Shown: piece by piece, positions 55,004 to 64,000 of the stretch | How the letters are laid out: each line of letters opens with the position of its first letter | How positions within the stretch are numbered: the stretch's first letter is position 1 | Origin: Siphonodentalium dalli | Lineage: Eukaryota; Mollusca; Scaphopoda; Gadilida; Siphonodentaliidae | NCBI GenBank assembly: GCA_032622095.1 | Contig: CP136061.1 | Span: 256,259,582 to 256,323,581, forward strand | Direction: 5' to 3' | Length of the DNA stretch: 64,000 nt | Notes under the pieces: generated by a model | Told to the model about the DNA's origin: nothing | The model's database searches: none | Seen by the model: only the letters and a program-made list of their open reading frames with translations | Position numbers and translations under genes: made by a program

Positions 55004-55360
55004 TTGAGTGTTCACGCTGTACCGAGCAATCTTTTGGCAAAAGTTTTGGCCAATTCTATTTTTGTTTTGGCAAAAAAAAAAAACGTTGGCCAAAAGTTTG
55101 GCCAAATGAAATTTTATTTTCTATTTTCAAAAAAATATATAGACAAAGTGAACCCTGGTTACAACTACGGAAATCCACACACGATTAACCAACAGGGAAC
55201 ATCACACATGTATGCATGCACTACGGTGTGTGGTCTGCTGCAGTCTATATGCGGCTCTCTATGGGTTAATACGAGCATCCACAACGGACATCGCCCGTAT
55301 CCATGCGATATGTGCGGGAAATCATTTATTAGTATGAGTCAGTTGACGAGAATAAGATAA
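55004..55360 (+). pseudogene. Conserved 3' tail of zinc-finger locus 4
   Basis: Open frame of 118 codons that starts in the TTGGCCAA-rich hairpin stretch (55030-55105) and ends in the same MYACTTVCGLLQSI...HRPYPCDMCGKSFISMSQLT tail as loci 1 and 2. The array of fingers itself is missing at this locus. Confidence 0.55.
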
Positions 55361-55896
55361 TTCATATGTCCTGTATATCCTATACCGGTTTGATTTTATA
55401 GTATGTATTAAAATTTCGCTACATTCAACATGTGTATTATATTTAAAGAAAGGTCTATATGTGTATTATATTTTAAGAAAGGACTATGCGCGGCGTGACA
55501 TTTCACCTCAGGACGTTGTTGACGTATCAACAAAAGCTCTCGTCTAGACATTGGGTTATTTACTTTAGCGTTTCGGATGGTTTAACAGTGGAATAGTAAT
55601 GTTGTTACATTTACGATGAACCATGATTAAATGTTCCTAATACGACTCCTGCCAGAATTATCGCCACTCAAAATGTCGGTGTTGAATGTTTCTCCGTGAA
55701 TCACTCTTCGAGATAAATTAAAACAGATGTAATTTTGATGCACGATTGAATGATCATAAACCAACTAACTGCATCTATATTCTATAAAATTATTATTTCA
55801 AACGAGCTTCTTAATCACGAGTAATACTAATTTCGACCAATGTAAATCGAGCCTCTCATTTTAAGAATTAAAAGAACAAACTATCACGGTTATGGC
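55361..55896 (+). repeat. Duplicated 3' flank of zinc-finger locus 4
   Basis: Same flank as 40864-41403. It continues after the TTAA-1 elements at 56949-57438, where it carries a SINE. Confidence 0.85.
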
Positions 55897-56948
55897 TTAA
55901 AGGTGGATTATCTCTTTGTAAACATGTATTATATAGTTACCGGGGTATAAAATATTATATTTGAATCGAAGACTCCTGTCCGGAAATGCTTCTATCTATT
56001 AAAGATGGATTATCTCTTTAAATAACAAATTTTAAATAGTTGCGTGGGTATAAAATAATAGATATGAACTGAAGACCTATGTCCGGAAAAGCTTCTATCA
56101 ATTAATATTGATTTTATTTCGAATATTAAATCGGGCCCATTTATGTTACTATTTTTAGAACCGACCATTCGGATGAGACCGTATTGCGATATAGAGCACT
56201 GGGCTGTTCCTACGGCTACGCAACGAATGTCAAATGTCACATATTGGTTGTTTGTACTGTTTTGTTCCACAGATATAAGCGATAATGAGTATAATTGACG
56301 TTTATTTGTGACAAAATTGCACAATATAATTTCTGGTCTCTGTTAACAGTAACCAATATTGTTCGTTAGCTGAACAAACACACCTTTTTAGACCAGAAAA
56401 TATTCGAAATAAAATTAATATTAATCGATAGAAGCATTTCCGGACAGGAGTCTTCGATTCAGATCGAATATTTTATACCCCGGTAACTATATAATACATG
56501 TTTACAAAGAGATAATCCACCTTTAATATAAATTTTATTTCGAATATTTTCTGGTCTAAAAAGGTGTGTTTGTTCAGCTAACGAACAATAGTGGTTACTG
56601 TTAACAGAGACCAGAAAGTTTATTGTACAATTTTGTCACAAATAAACGTTAATTATACTCATTATCGCTTATATCTGTGGAACAAAACAATACAAACAAT
56701 CAATCTGGGACATTCGACTTTCGGTGCGTAGCCATAGGAACAACCCAGTGCTCTATATCGCAATATGGTATCATCCGAATGGTCTGTTCTAAAAATAGAC
56801 ACATAAACGGTCCCGATTTATTATTCGAAATAAAATCAATATTAATTGATAGAAGCTTTTCCGGGCAAGGGTCTTCAGTTCATATCTATTATTTTATACC
56901 CACGCAACTATTTAAAAATTGTTATTTAAAGAGATAATCCATCTTTAA
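55897..56948 (+). mobile_element. TTAA-1 element (outer) split by a second copy
   Basis: The outer copy consists of 55897-55998 and 56527-56948 and sits at the same flank TTAA (after TTATGGC) as the copy at 30881. The inner copy interrupts it at a TTAA within its own left inverted repeat. Other family members read CTATCGATTAATATTAA at that point. The 86-codon frame is open (56677-56937). Confidence 0.93.
55999..56526 (-). mobile_element. TTAA-1 element (inner), reverse orientation
   Basis: 528 bp, TTAA at 55999-56002 and 56523-56526. Very similar to the copy at 47739. Its frame is open over 104 codons (56324-56010), of which the last 86 are the shared ones. Confidence 0.93.
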
Positions 56949-57059
56949 TTGTATGTAAACATTTGAATTGGCATATTTGTTTTGTTATGATACTGTCCAG
57001 TCGCATGCGTGGAATTGTCCAGTTACTTTCGTGTTCACTTCACGTCTTCGTGCATATGA

Positions 57060-57371
57060 TTGATTGATTGATTGATTGGGGTTTATTGTCGCTTTAGCCA
57101 CTAAGGCCATATCACGACATTGCCAGTTTTAGTGGTGGAGGAAATCCGCACAATTGCGACTAATCTAACAGTGATTTCAATGGCTGATAAACTCGTCAAC
57201 CATGTGCGGCAAACCACCGGCCATCGGCGAGTAACTGGTTACTCCACCAGATAACGATTTCGAGTTACAAAGTCCACGATGGAAACATGTGGATTTGAAC
57301 CCTAATCGCCAGCGCTGGAGGGCGAAACGGCTTGGAGTTGTACCCCTAACCGATTGAGCCACCGAGGCCCC
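57060..57371 (-). mobile_element. tRNA-derived SINE
   Basis: A 312-bp insertion read on the minus strand. It has A box TGGCTCAATCGGTTAG (57361-57346), B box GGTTCAAATCC (57301-57291), a unique body, and a simple (CAAT)n tail at 57079-57060. The 12-bp target duplication TCGTGCATATGA is at 57048-57059 and 57372-57383. The same flank without the SINE is seen near 22885, 31520 and 41510. It is transcribed, if at all, by RNA polymerase III and mobilised by a LINE. Confidence 0.92.
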
Positions 57372-57438
57372 TCGTGCATATGAGAATCCAGTGGTTACAC
57401 ATCACGCGTATCAAAAGGAGCAACTTTCAGGGACAATA

Positions 57439-57939
57439 TTTAAAGATGGAATATCTCTTTAATTAAACAAGAAATATGAAATAGTTGCGTGGGTATAAAA
57501 TAATATATATGAACTGAAGACCCCTATTTTATTGTGAAATGAGACGATTAATTGGGACACTTTATTTGTCTATTTTTAGAACAGACCATTCGGTTGATAC
57601 CATATACAGCATTATAGAGAGCACTATAGAGAGCATTAGGTTGTTCCTATGGCTACGTACCAAACGCCAAATGTTTTATTCCATAGTTATTAGCGATAAT
57701 GGGTATAATTAACGTTTATTCGTGACAAAATTACGCAATCAAATTTCTGGTCTCTGTTAACAGTAACTACTATTGTTTGTTAGCTAAACAACCACCCCTT
57801 TTTAGACCAGATCTTATTCGAAATAATATCAATATTAATCGATAGAAGCATTCCAGACAGGAGTCTTCGATTCAGATCTAATATTTTATACCCCTGTAAC
57901 TATATAATACTTATTTACAAAGAGATAATCCACCTTTAA
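57439..57939 (-). mobile_element. TTAA-1 element, full length
   Basis: 501 bp, TTAA at 57439-57442 and 57936-57939. It is the same insertion as 22952-23517 by both flanks, carried along in the duplication. Confidence 0.9.
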
Positions 57940-59050
57940 GAAAAAGTATGAACATTCCACTTCCAGTAAAATATCATCACCAATAACATAAGTTATGACA
58001 TTAATGATATGAAAGTTTACTTGTATTATAATATTCTGCGACAAATAAATTATACTGGCCAAAATCTACAACTATATACTTAAGATGGCTGCCGAAATGG
58101 CCGCTCTCATTGTTCACATTATAACTGTTGCAGGATAATCAAGACAGTGCTTCCGATAGCGATATATACCGTTTTATCTTTATTTTGTAACATCATGTTA
58201 TTAGGACAGAAACAAATGAATTATATTGACTTATATAAATCAACATTGGTAAATTAAAGAATTAAATGTACCCAGAAGAGTTTGTGTATCTTTCTCGCCA
58301 GGTCGATGTGTCAGCTGCAGTAAATGACTCCCTCACTCAAACAGAGCGTCGTACAAGTTAAACTCACGCGTCTACACCCACAACCTTTTGTCATGCAAGG
58401 ATCATTTGAAGCACAACATAGATCTAATGAGTTTAGTATAGTCTCCGGACCAGTGGCTTCCCAGTTGGAAGATTGGGATAGGTGACCTGTCGTCTGTCGA
58501 CCAGCATAATCAGTTGGATTGAGGTCGGGAGTTGTGTCATCAAGCGCATGTCTCCATGCACATACTTGAAAGTGGGCGCGTTTAATATTTTCGATTAACG
58601 TATCGTCGGTTGGGGTAGATAATTCAGTTTTGGCACTACTGCGACCGCCGTTGTTTAACCGTATTTCCGTCGAGCCTCTATGGTTGATTGCCAATATTTT
58701 TGTCCATAGCAATACAAAATAAATTATCTAGCCTCATCTACAACTCCGTCTATTGTAACAGAGTGTGCACCAATATCTCTTATATTGTGTTTTTCAACTA
58801 TGAGAATCTTATATGCATCATATTTTCATATTCCACATAGAGCCGTGACAGGGTCACATCCTGTGAACCCATGCATTGCTAAACGGTCATGATATATTCA
58901 TTTGAGCCTTAAGCGTTTCGCTGATGTTTCTTGTTGTTCGTTTTTTGTGCTTGCGCCCATCAGTATCTGGCCAAATAAATCACCATGGTAAAGAAAATGG
59001 AGCAATATCACAACTATATCGATGTCACCTGCAACAACTAACGACGTTAT
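57940..59050 (-). pseudogene. Relic of a Cys-rich mobile-element protein, copy 3
   Basis: Equivalent of 23518-24640. Minus frame 58712-58311 has IENIKRAHFQVCAWRHALDD, PDLNPTDYAGR and the C-terminal cluster CCASNDPC...CGCRRVSLTC. Upstream on that strand, 59045-58760 reads VVAGDIDIVVILLHFLYHGD and LAMHGFTGCDPVTALCGI. The N-terminal FDRY part present in copy 2 is missing. Frameshifts and stops make it inactive. Confidence 0.7.
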
Positions 59051-59197
59051 TAATTTGACTTGTTGGTTCATTATTTAGAGTTAGGCTGGTTCTTCCGTCG
59101 GTCACGTGTCGTCGACTCCTTATAAAAATGTATCACGGTAAACCATGATAAAAATACCGCGGTGCTGCACCGGGGTGTTTTGGTCGTGGTACAACTC

Positions 59198-59362
59198 GGT
59201 AAACTGTTGAAATACTACTGTATTTTTACCTCGGTGAATTTAGCATGGTAAATTTTACCAAGATGTTCTACCAAGGTATTTGACCTTGGTAGAACACCTT
59301 AGTAAAATTTACCACGCTATATTCACTGTGGCAAAATACTGAGGTATTTCAACAGTTTACCC
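59198..59362. repeat. 165-bp foldback
   Basis: GGTAAACTGTTGAAATAC at the left is mirrored by GTATTTCAACAGTTTACC at the right, and the centre is ACCAAGGTATTTGACCTTGGT-like near 59273. Similar GGTA/TACC words continue on both sides (59110-59190 and 59363-59640), suggesting several decayed units. No flanking duplication is certain. Confidence 0.8.
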
Positions 59363-61229
59363 AGGTTCTTTAACCGTTGTATTTTCTAGAGTAGCTAGTA
59401 AAAAAGTTGAATATTTCAAGGTATATTCCCAGAGTTTACATGTATATGTGAATCTAGAATGGTAAAAATCCACCAAGGAAATTTGACGCAGTATCGATTT
59501 ACCAATGAATAAGTACTAGGGTACTAGTATGTCAGTTGAAAGTACCATGATAATTAATAGGTAAATAAATATTGGAATCTACCCTGGTAGAAGAACCAGG
59601 TGACACTTTGAAAATACCAAGGTGTAGTACGTACAGCAATCATTTAATTTAATTGAACCGATATACACACATCTACAATATCTAGTACTGGTACTAAGAA
59701 TCGGTGATGTAATATTGCACGTAAGTTTTGGGGGAATTGATCAATGATATAAATTAGTATAATTGAGAAATTTTTGTTTAATATTCTAATTCTAGTTCAT
59801 GTCGATTATTCCCCGCTGGCCTCCGCTGATGCTGCTTCTTCGCCTCTTCCTTCAAGCGTTTGCTGCAGTTTGCAAATTTTTGCGCGATGTATTTGCGAAC
59901 TTCTCCGTTTGTCCTCATCGGATGCTTTGCCAAGACACGATCTGGAAAATAACATAATTTTTATTTATTTTTTTATTACGTCCAAATCTGTAGCAATTAG
60001 CAAACAGATTAATTTATACTAGTTTACGGTCATTGAAGTCATGTCGGTACTGAAATTACATGTCCCATCAATAATAACGATGCAGTTCATGGAAGTTTTA
60101 ACATGATACATGTATAACTAACTATAAGAGATTTTCAGAACAAAGAAGCAATATATTCCTTAAATGAACTAACTATATCTGTAGATTAAAGAAAAACTAG
60201 TTATGGCGTAACATCAGTTATCATGGAATTGCCCATCTATCGACCATCTCGGCTTCATAGCTTTTGTCAGATGTCTTAATCCACACATACATGCATGTAC
60301 ATGTAGACATAAACAGTTAAAACCTGTCTTAACTCGATATATTGGTGTTTGCATTTACATCACAGATTTTTCTACCCTTTTTAGGAACGGGGCCCGTACC
60401 CTTCTATTCCAAGTGGGAAAATTAGCGTCATAGCTTGAAATTGGGATTTTTTACGAGTCGAAAGGAATGTGGCGTGCTGGGGGAGGGGTACCTATATAAA
60501 TGTCATAAATAGGCCGAGCGGAAACCTGACATAATATATACCCCAATGCCACACGTGAAACTAACTGTTTCCCAAATTACAAGTGGTAGCGTTATAGTTA
60601 TACTGAGGAAGTACCACACCATGGACCACTGGTCAACTCACTACATTATTACCATATCATTAATATGCATAAGCCAGTTGGTAAGTATACCTGCATCTGT
60701 ATCGGATTGGTAGCGGTAGCTGGCACTGTGACCTCTGACCTCGTTCACGACCTGACCTATATGAATATAGGTTAGCTGGTAGGATAGGCTCGTATGCATG
60801 TTATTAGCTGGACGGACATTGAAGTACAACGACCAGATCTGACATCTCTGAATGGATGAGTAATCGTGTCAACCAAGACATCTGACGAGCAGTGTATAGG
60901 CTACTGATATAGTATGGGCGTGGTACGTGTACTGGATGCATAGTGTGCATGTGGGCTGATCTGTAATCTGGGCCTCAACCAAGTGTGGACATCTATGTGT
61001 CACCAGGCGGCACTGGAAATGGTTTCACCTGGGATGGGCGTAATACCGAGCATCGGCAAAGCAATCGACCAAGCGGTGATGAGTAGTTGTATGGTTGGTT
61101 TCTGTCTTGACATGCACTGTACCAAGTCTGCATTTGGATTCGGATTGTCTGATTATTACATCTGCCATGATTAGACCGACGATATGTGGTTGAAGCTGTA
61201 ATATCCATAATCCAGGTGATGCATCTCTG
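59363..61229. other. No gene seen
   Basis: Mostly AT-rich. A frame at 59774-60022 and several at 60980-61250 have no recognisable domain. No element ends are visible. Confidence 0.55.
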
Positions 61230-61540
61230 CCTGTACTCATGTGCATCTAAACCTGGCTCTGATTCTGACTTACCTCCTGCCAGTCCTGGATGGATAGCAT
61301 CTAAGCTGTGATGCATATGTCTGTCCTCGTGAGCATCTAAACCTGGCTCTGATTCTGACTGAGTTGTGATGCATATGTCTGTCCTCGTGCATCTAAACCT
61401 GGCTCTGATTCTGACTGAGCGGGTATGCATCTGTCTATCCTCGTGCATCTGAACCTTGCTCTGATTCTGACTGAGCGGGTATGCATCTGTCTGTCCTCGT
61501 GCATCTAGACTTGGCTCTGATTCTGACTTACCTCCTGGAT
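61230..61540. repeat. Minisatellite, ~55-bp unit, five to six copies
   Basis: Units read GTGATGCATATGTCTGTCCT then CGTGCATCTAAACCTGGCTC then TGATTCTGACTGAG. The first and last copies carry an extra TACCTCCTG...GGATGGATAGCAT. The minus-strand frame 61448-60993 is produced by the repeat. Confidence 0.88.
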
Positions 61541-62409
61541 GGATAGCATGGATAGAGTACCATTATTCCTCACAGGCTAACGCAAGAACTAACCTATACT
61601 ACAAATGTACTACTAGAATACTAAGAACGAATAAGAGTAAAGAATGACTTCGACTGAAATGCGGAGAAATTTACCAAGTCGAAAAGTGCATAAAATATGC
61701 GTTGAATTTACCTAAACGGAAAGTTAATTAATCACCAAGATTGCTAGCCGTGCATTCTCTATAATAGTAGCCAGACATGATATTCTTCTGTCGCCTGGAT
61801 GCGTATGGAAATACTGCTGAATTATGCTTGGAATTGAGCTCGATTTGTAATGAAAGTCGTTGGAATGCCCTTGCATCGTTGATGACAAAGTGACGTAATG
61901 TTGCTATGCCGAGAGAGAAAGTTGAAAGCCAGCGACGTTGGCGGTTGGTCGGTATTTATACCCAGCCAACCGGAAACACGGCCGTTAAAAATATCATAGC
62001 AACGCACGTCACGCGGCACGTAGGATTTCCCGTAATATTTACAATTATGAAAGTTACAGATCAGCAAGCGATCTGTGAAATAAAACTGATCAAACTGATG
62101 AAATAGTACGAAAACGACGAATAGATTTACGATATAAATCGCGATGAACATTAGGAAAGTAAAATTACGTAAAATAGGGCGAACATAGAACTTAATTAGA
62201 AAGATTTTACAATTAGTTAACCCTCTCACGCTACAGGAACATGTATGGTACTACCATATTGTGAAAACACCTCATAACAAGAACTATTACTAATAGTAGG
62301 CCAACAAACAATGTTATATGTATCTTAGTGTACTTGCTTGTACTATTTATGAACAAAAAATGTAAAAAAAAGATTATTTTTTTTGTCGGAATCAGTTGGA
62401 ATTGCGGAT
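61541..62409. other. No gene seen
   Basis: AT-rich; the 135-codon minus frame (62229-61822) is hydrophobic by composition and lacks motifs. Confidence 0.5.
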
Positions 62410-62770
62410 TTTTTTTCACCCACTGACCGACGCGCAAAGCGCGTCCAGTGGGTGTCTATAATCGTAGGACTCATGCGTTTCTGCTGAATTGAACTAGTGC
62501 CTATGCGTTTCTGCTGAGCTGCACTGACGTTTGATTGCAAAATAAAATTATAATCATTATCAAAGCCCTCCTTTGGATAACACCGCCATAAACAGTGACA
62601 TATTATGATGTTGAGCTCGTATCATCAATAAAATTAGAGTTATAACTTATAAAACTAAGAATTACTGCTAAAGTATTTCTACCAATTGAGTAACTAGATT
62701 CAGGTTGAGCTGGAACTTGAGAACTTTTTAATTTCAACCAATTGAAATGTCGTTGAGAGTGGAAAGGGTT
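62410..62770 (+). repeat. Dispersed repeat R3, second copy
   Basis: It matches 4845-5205, with the hairpin at 62417-62454. The two copies diverge sharply after ~62770. Confidence 0.85.
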
Positions 62771-63289
62771 AAGGTTGGGAAGCAACGCAAATGACGTCAT
62801 CGTAAACAAGGCGCCTCAAAATCAAATCGTACACATGTACATGTCTCGCTTCGTCTCAGAAGCTGATTTAAATTCATTCATTTTGACTGTTTCTGTGTCC
62901 TAAGATATTCAAAACTTGCGAGATATCTTTGAATGTGCGTAGGAAGGATTGATTTGATATCTAATTTATTGGATTTACCTCCCAAAAAGGTGAGTTTCAG
63001 GCCTGCATTTGTTCAATGTGTTGTCATTATGTCAATCTGATTCTGACAGTGAGTGACAGCGCTCGTCTGCAACTGTAATTTGCTGAATTCGCATGTTTGA
63101 AGCAAACGTTTTCTCCACTAAAATTCTCTCAAAATGCACCATAATCTGTCAATTCTCTCAATAATTCTATCTAAATACATCTTAGCCTTTGTTAGGATCA
63201 GATCTCCCCGTCGAGAAAGCGATATTTTGGCCAAAACGACACTTGGGAAAATGATTGTTAAATTTGTTTACGGAAATTACGCTGATTTA
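62771..63289. other. No gene seen
   Basis: Unique sequence between repeat R3 and the subrepeat region; no recognisable feature. Confidence 0.55.
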
Positions 63290-64000
63290 CGCTGGATTTT
63301 TATCATCGAAACAAATCAATTTCTTCCACCTAAAAGATAATTACGTGCTGGACCCTGCCGTTTTAGGAATATATAAGTATTCCACGCAGAAACACCAAGT
63401 CTCAGCTTAAAATTTTGAAATATAACAGTTTTATCGACATAAATAGATTTGAATGGGACAATCCCATGTTAAAATTTATCATCGAAAAAAATTCATTTCT
63501 TCCATCTAAAACATAATTACGTAATGGACCCTGTCATTTTAGGAATATATAAGTATTCCACGCAGATATACCAAGTCTCAGCTTAAAATTTTGAAACATA
63601 AGAGTTTTATGGACATAAATCGTTTTGAATGGAAAATCCTATATTAAAATTTATCATCGAAAAAAAATTCTTTCTGCCATCTAGAACATAATTACGTGCT
63701 CGAACCTGTCATTTTAGGAATATATAAGTATTTCACGCAGACACACCAAGTCTCCGCTTAAAATTTTGACAATTTCTACCTGATAATTGTGCGACAGTAC
63801 AGTCGCATTACTTTTTACGTCAACATTGATCACTATCACTCGACAAATTTATTTCGGTCTATCGTATCAACCCCTATCGGTCTATCGTATTAACCGCATA
63901 TCCAATTATCCACATGTAACCAACCCAACCTCTAATCCTGGTCCAATTTATTACATCAGTATAGTCGAGTTATGTACATATTTGTTATCATGTGATCAAT
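63290..64000 (+). repeat. Third copy of the ~1.07-kb repeat unit, cut by the window edge
   Basis: Three ~165-bp subrepeats (63298, 63475, 63650) and the start of the unique part (GCGACAGTACAGTCGC near 63790) match 5527-6594 at lower identity than units A and B match each other. Confidence 0.85.

Noticed and set aside
54055-55105. Long minus-strand frames (129-154 codons) with repeating YGQSPVYG-like peptides
   Set aside because: They are translations of the 37-bp minisatellite; 37 is not a multiple of three and the peptide only repeats because all frames happen to lack stops.
60993-61448. 151-codon minus-strand frame with repeated SESEPGLDAHEDR
   Set aside because: Produced by the ~55-bp minisatellite; no homology beyond the repeat.
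62060-62229. Membrane protein (hydrophobic minus-strand frame)
   Set aside because: Phe/Ile/Leu-rich only because the DNA is AT-rich; no start context, motif or paralog.

Overview
This is animal DNA, most likely from a marine invertebrate such as a lophotrochozoan or an invertebrate deuterostome; the sequence does not settle the phylum. The evidence is long AT-rich non-coding stretches, arrays of C2H2 zinc fingers, BEL/Pao and Ty3/Gypsy-type LTR retrotransposons, a tRNA-derived SINE, and many short inverted-repeat elements. I see no prokaryotic gene layout. It reads as repeat-rich, segmentally duplicated heterochromatin or a zinc-finger cluster. Few reading frames look intact.

Layout. 1-3.3 kb: a palindromic satellite, a relic of a cysteine-rich mobile-element protein, and a Gypsy-type element (Gypsy-A) whose gag/protease part is inverted relative to its integrase. 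3.3-14.8 kb: one BEL/Pao element (BEL-A) with 148/149-bp LTRs and a 5-bp target duplication, inserted in the tail of the Gypsy-A integrase frame. About 8.7 kb of satellite, hairpin elements and TTAA elements lie inside its gag gene. 15-19 kb: tandem repeats and short elements. 19.2-25.1 kb: zinc-finger locus 1 with its duplicated 3' flank. 25.5-30.0 kb: a young LTR element (BEL-B; 617-bp LTRs, CATAT duplication) that keeps gag-protease but has a Gly/Ser-rich frame where polymerase should be. 30-32.4 kb: a partial copy of the zinc-finger 3' flank, full of TTAA elements. 32.4-34.8 kb: a third BEL/Pao element (BEL-C) with most of pol deleted. 34.8-37 kb: a candidate host gene with OTU-protease-like and F-box-like parts. 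37.4-41.9 kb: an antisense zinc-finger relic, then zinc-finger locus 2, split by a TTAA element. 42.4-48.9 kb: a second Gypsy-type element (Gypsy-B) carrying a 2.34-kb insertion. 49.1-50.3 kb: zinc-finger gene 3, the best preserved. 54.2-59 kb: a fourth, mostly fingerless locus with a 37-bp minisatellite, nested TTAA elements and a SINE. 59-64 kb: foldback, minisatellite, and a direct repeat of the sequence at 4.8-7.7 kb.

Two themes link the window. First, a zinc-finger gene and its 3' flank have been copied several times, and the copies serve as empty-site controls that prove individual insertions (TTAA elements, a SINE, a 0.8-kb element). Second, all three BEL/Pao copies keep gag and protease sequence while polymerase is deleted or replaced. 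The OTU/F-box gene, zinc-finger gene 3 and the BEL-B gag frame are the best candidates for working protein-coding sequence.
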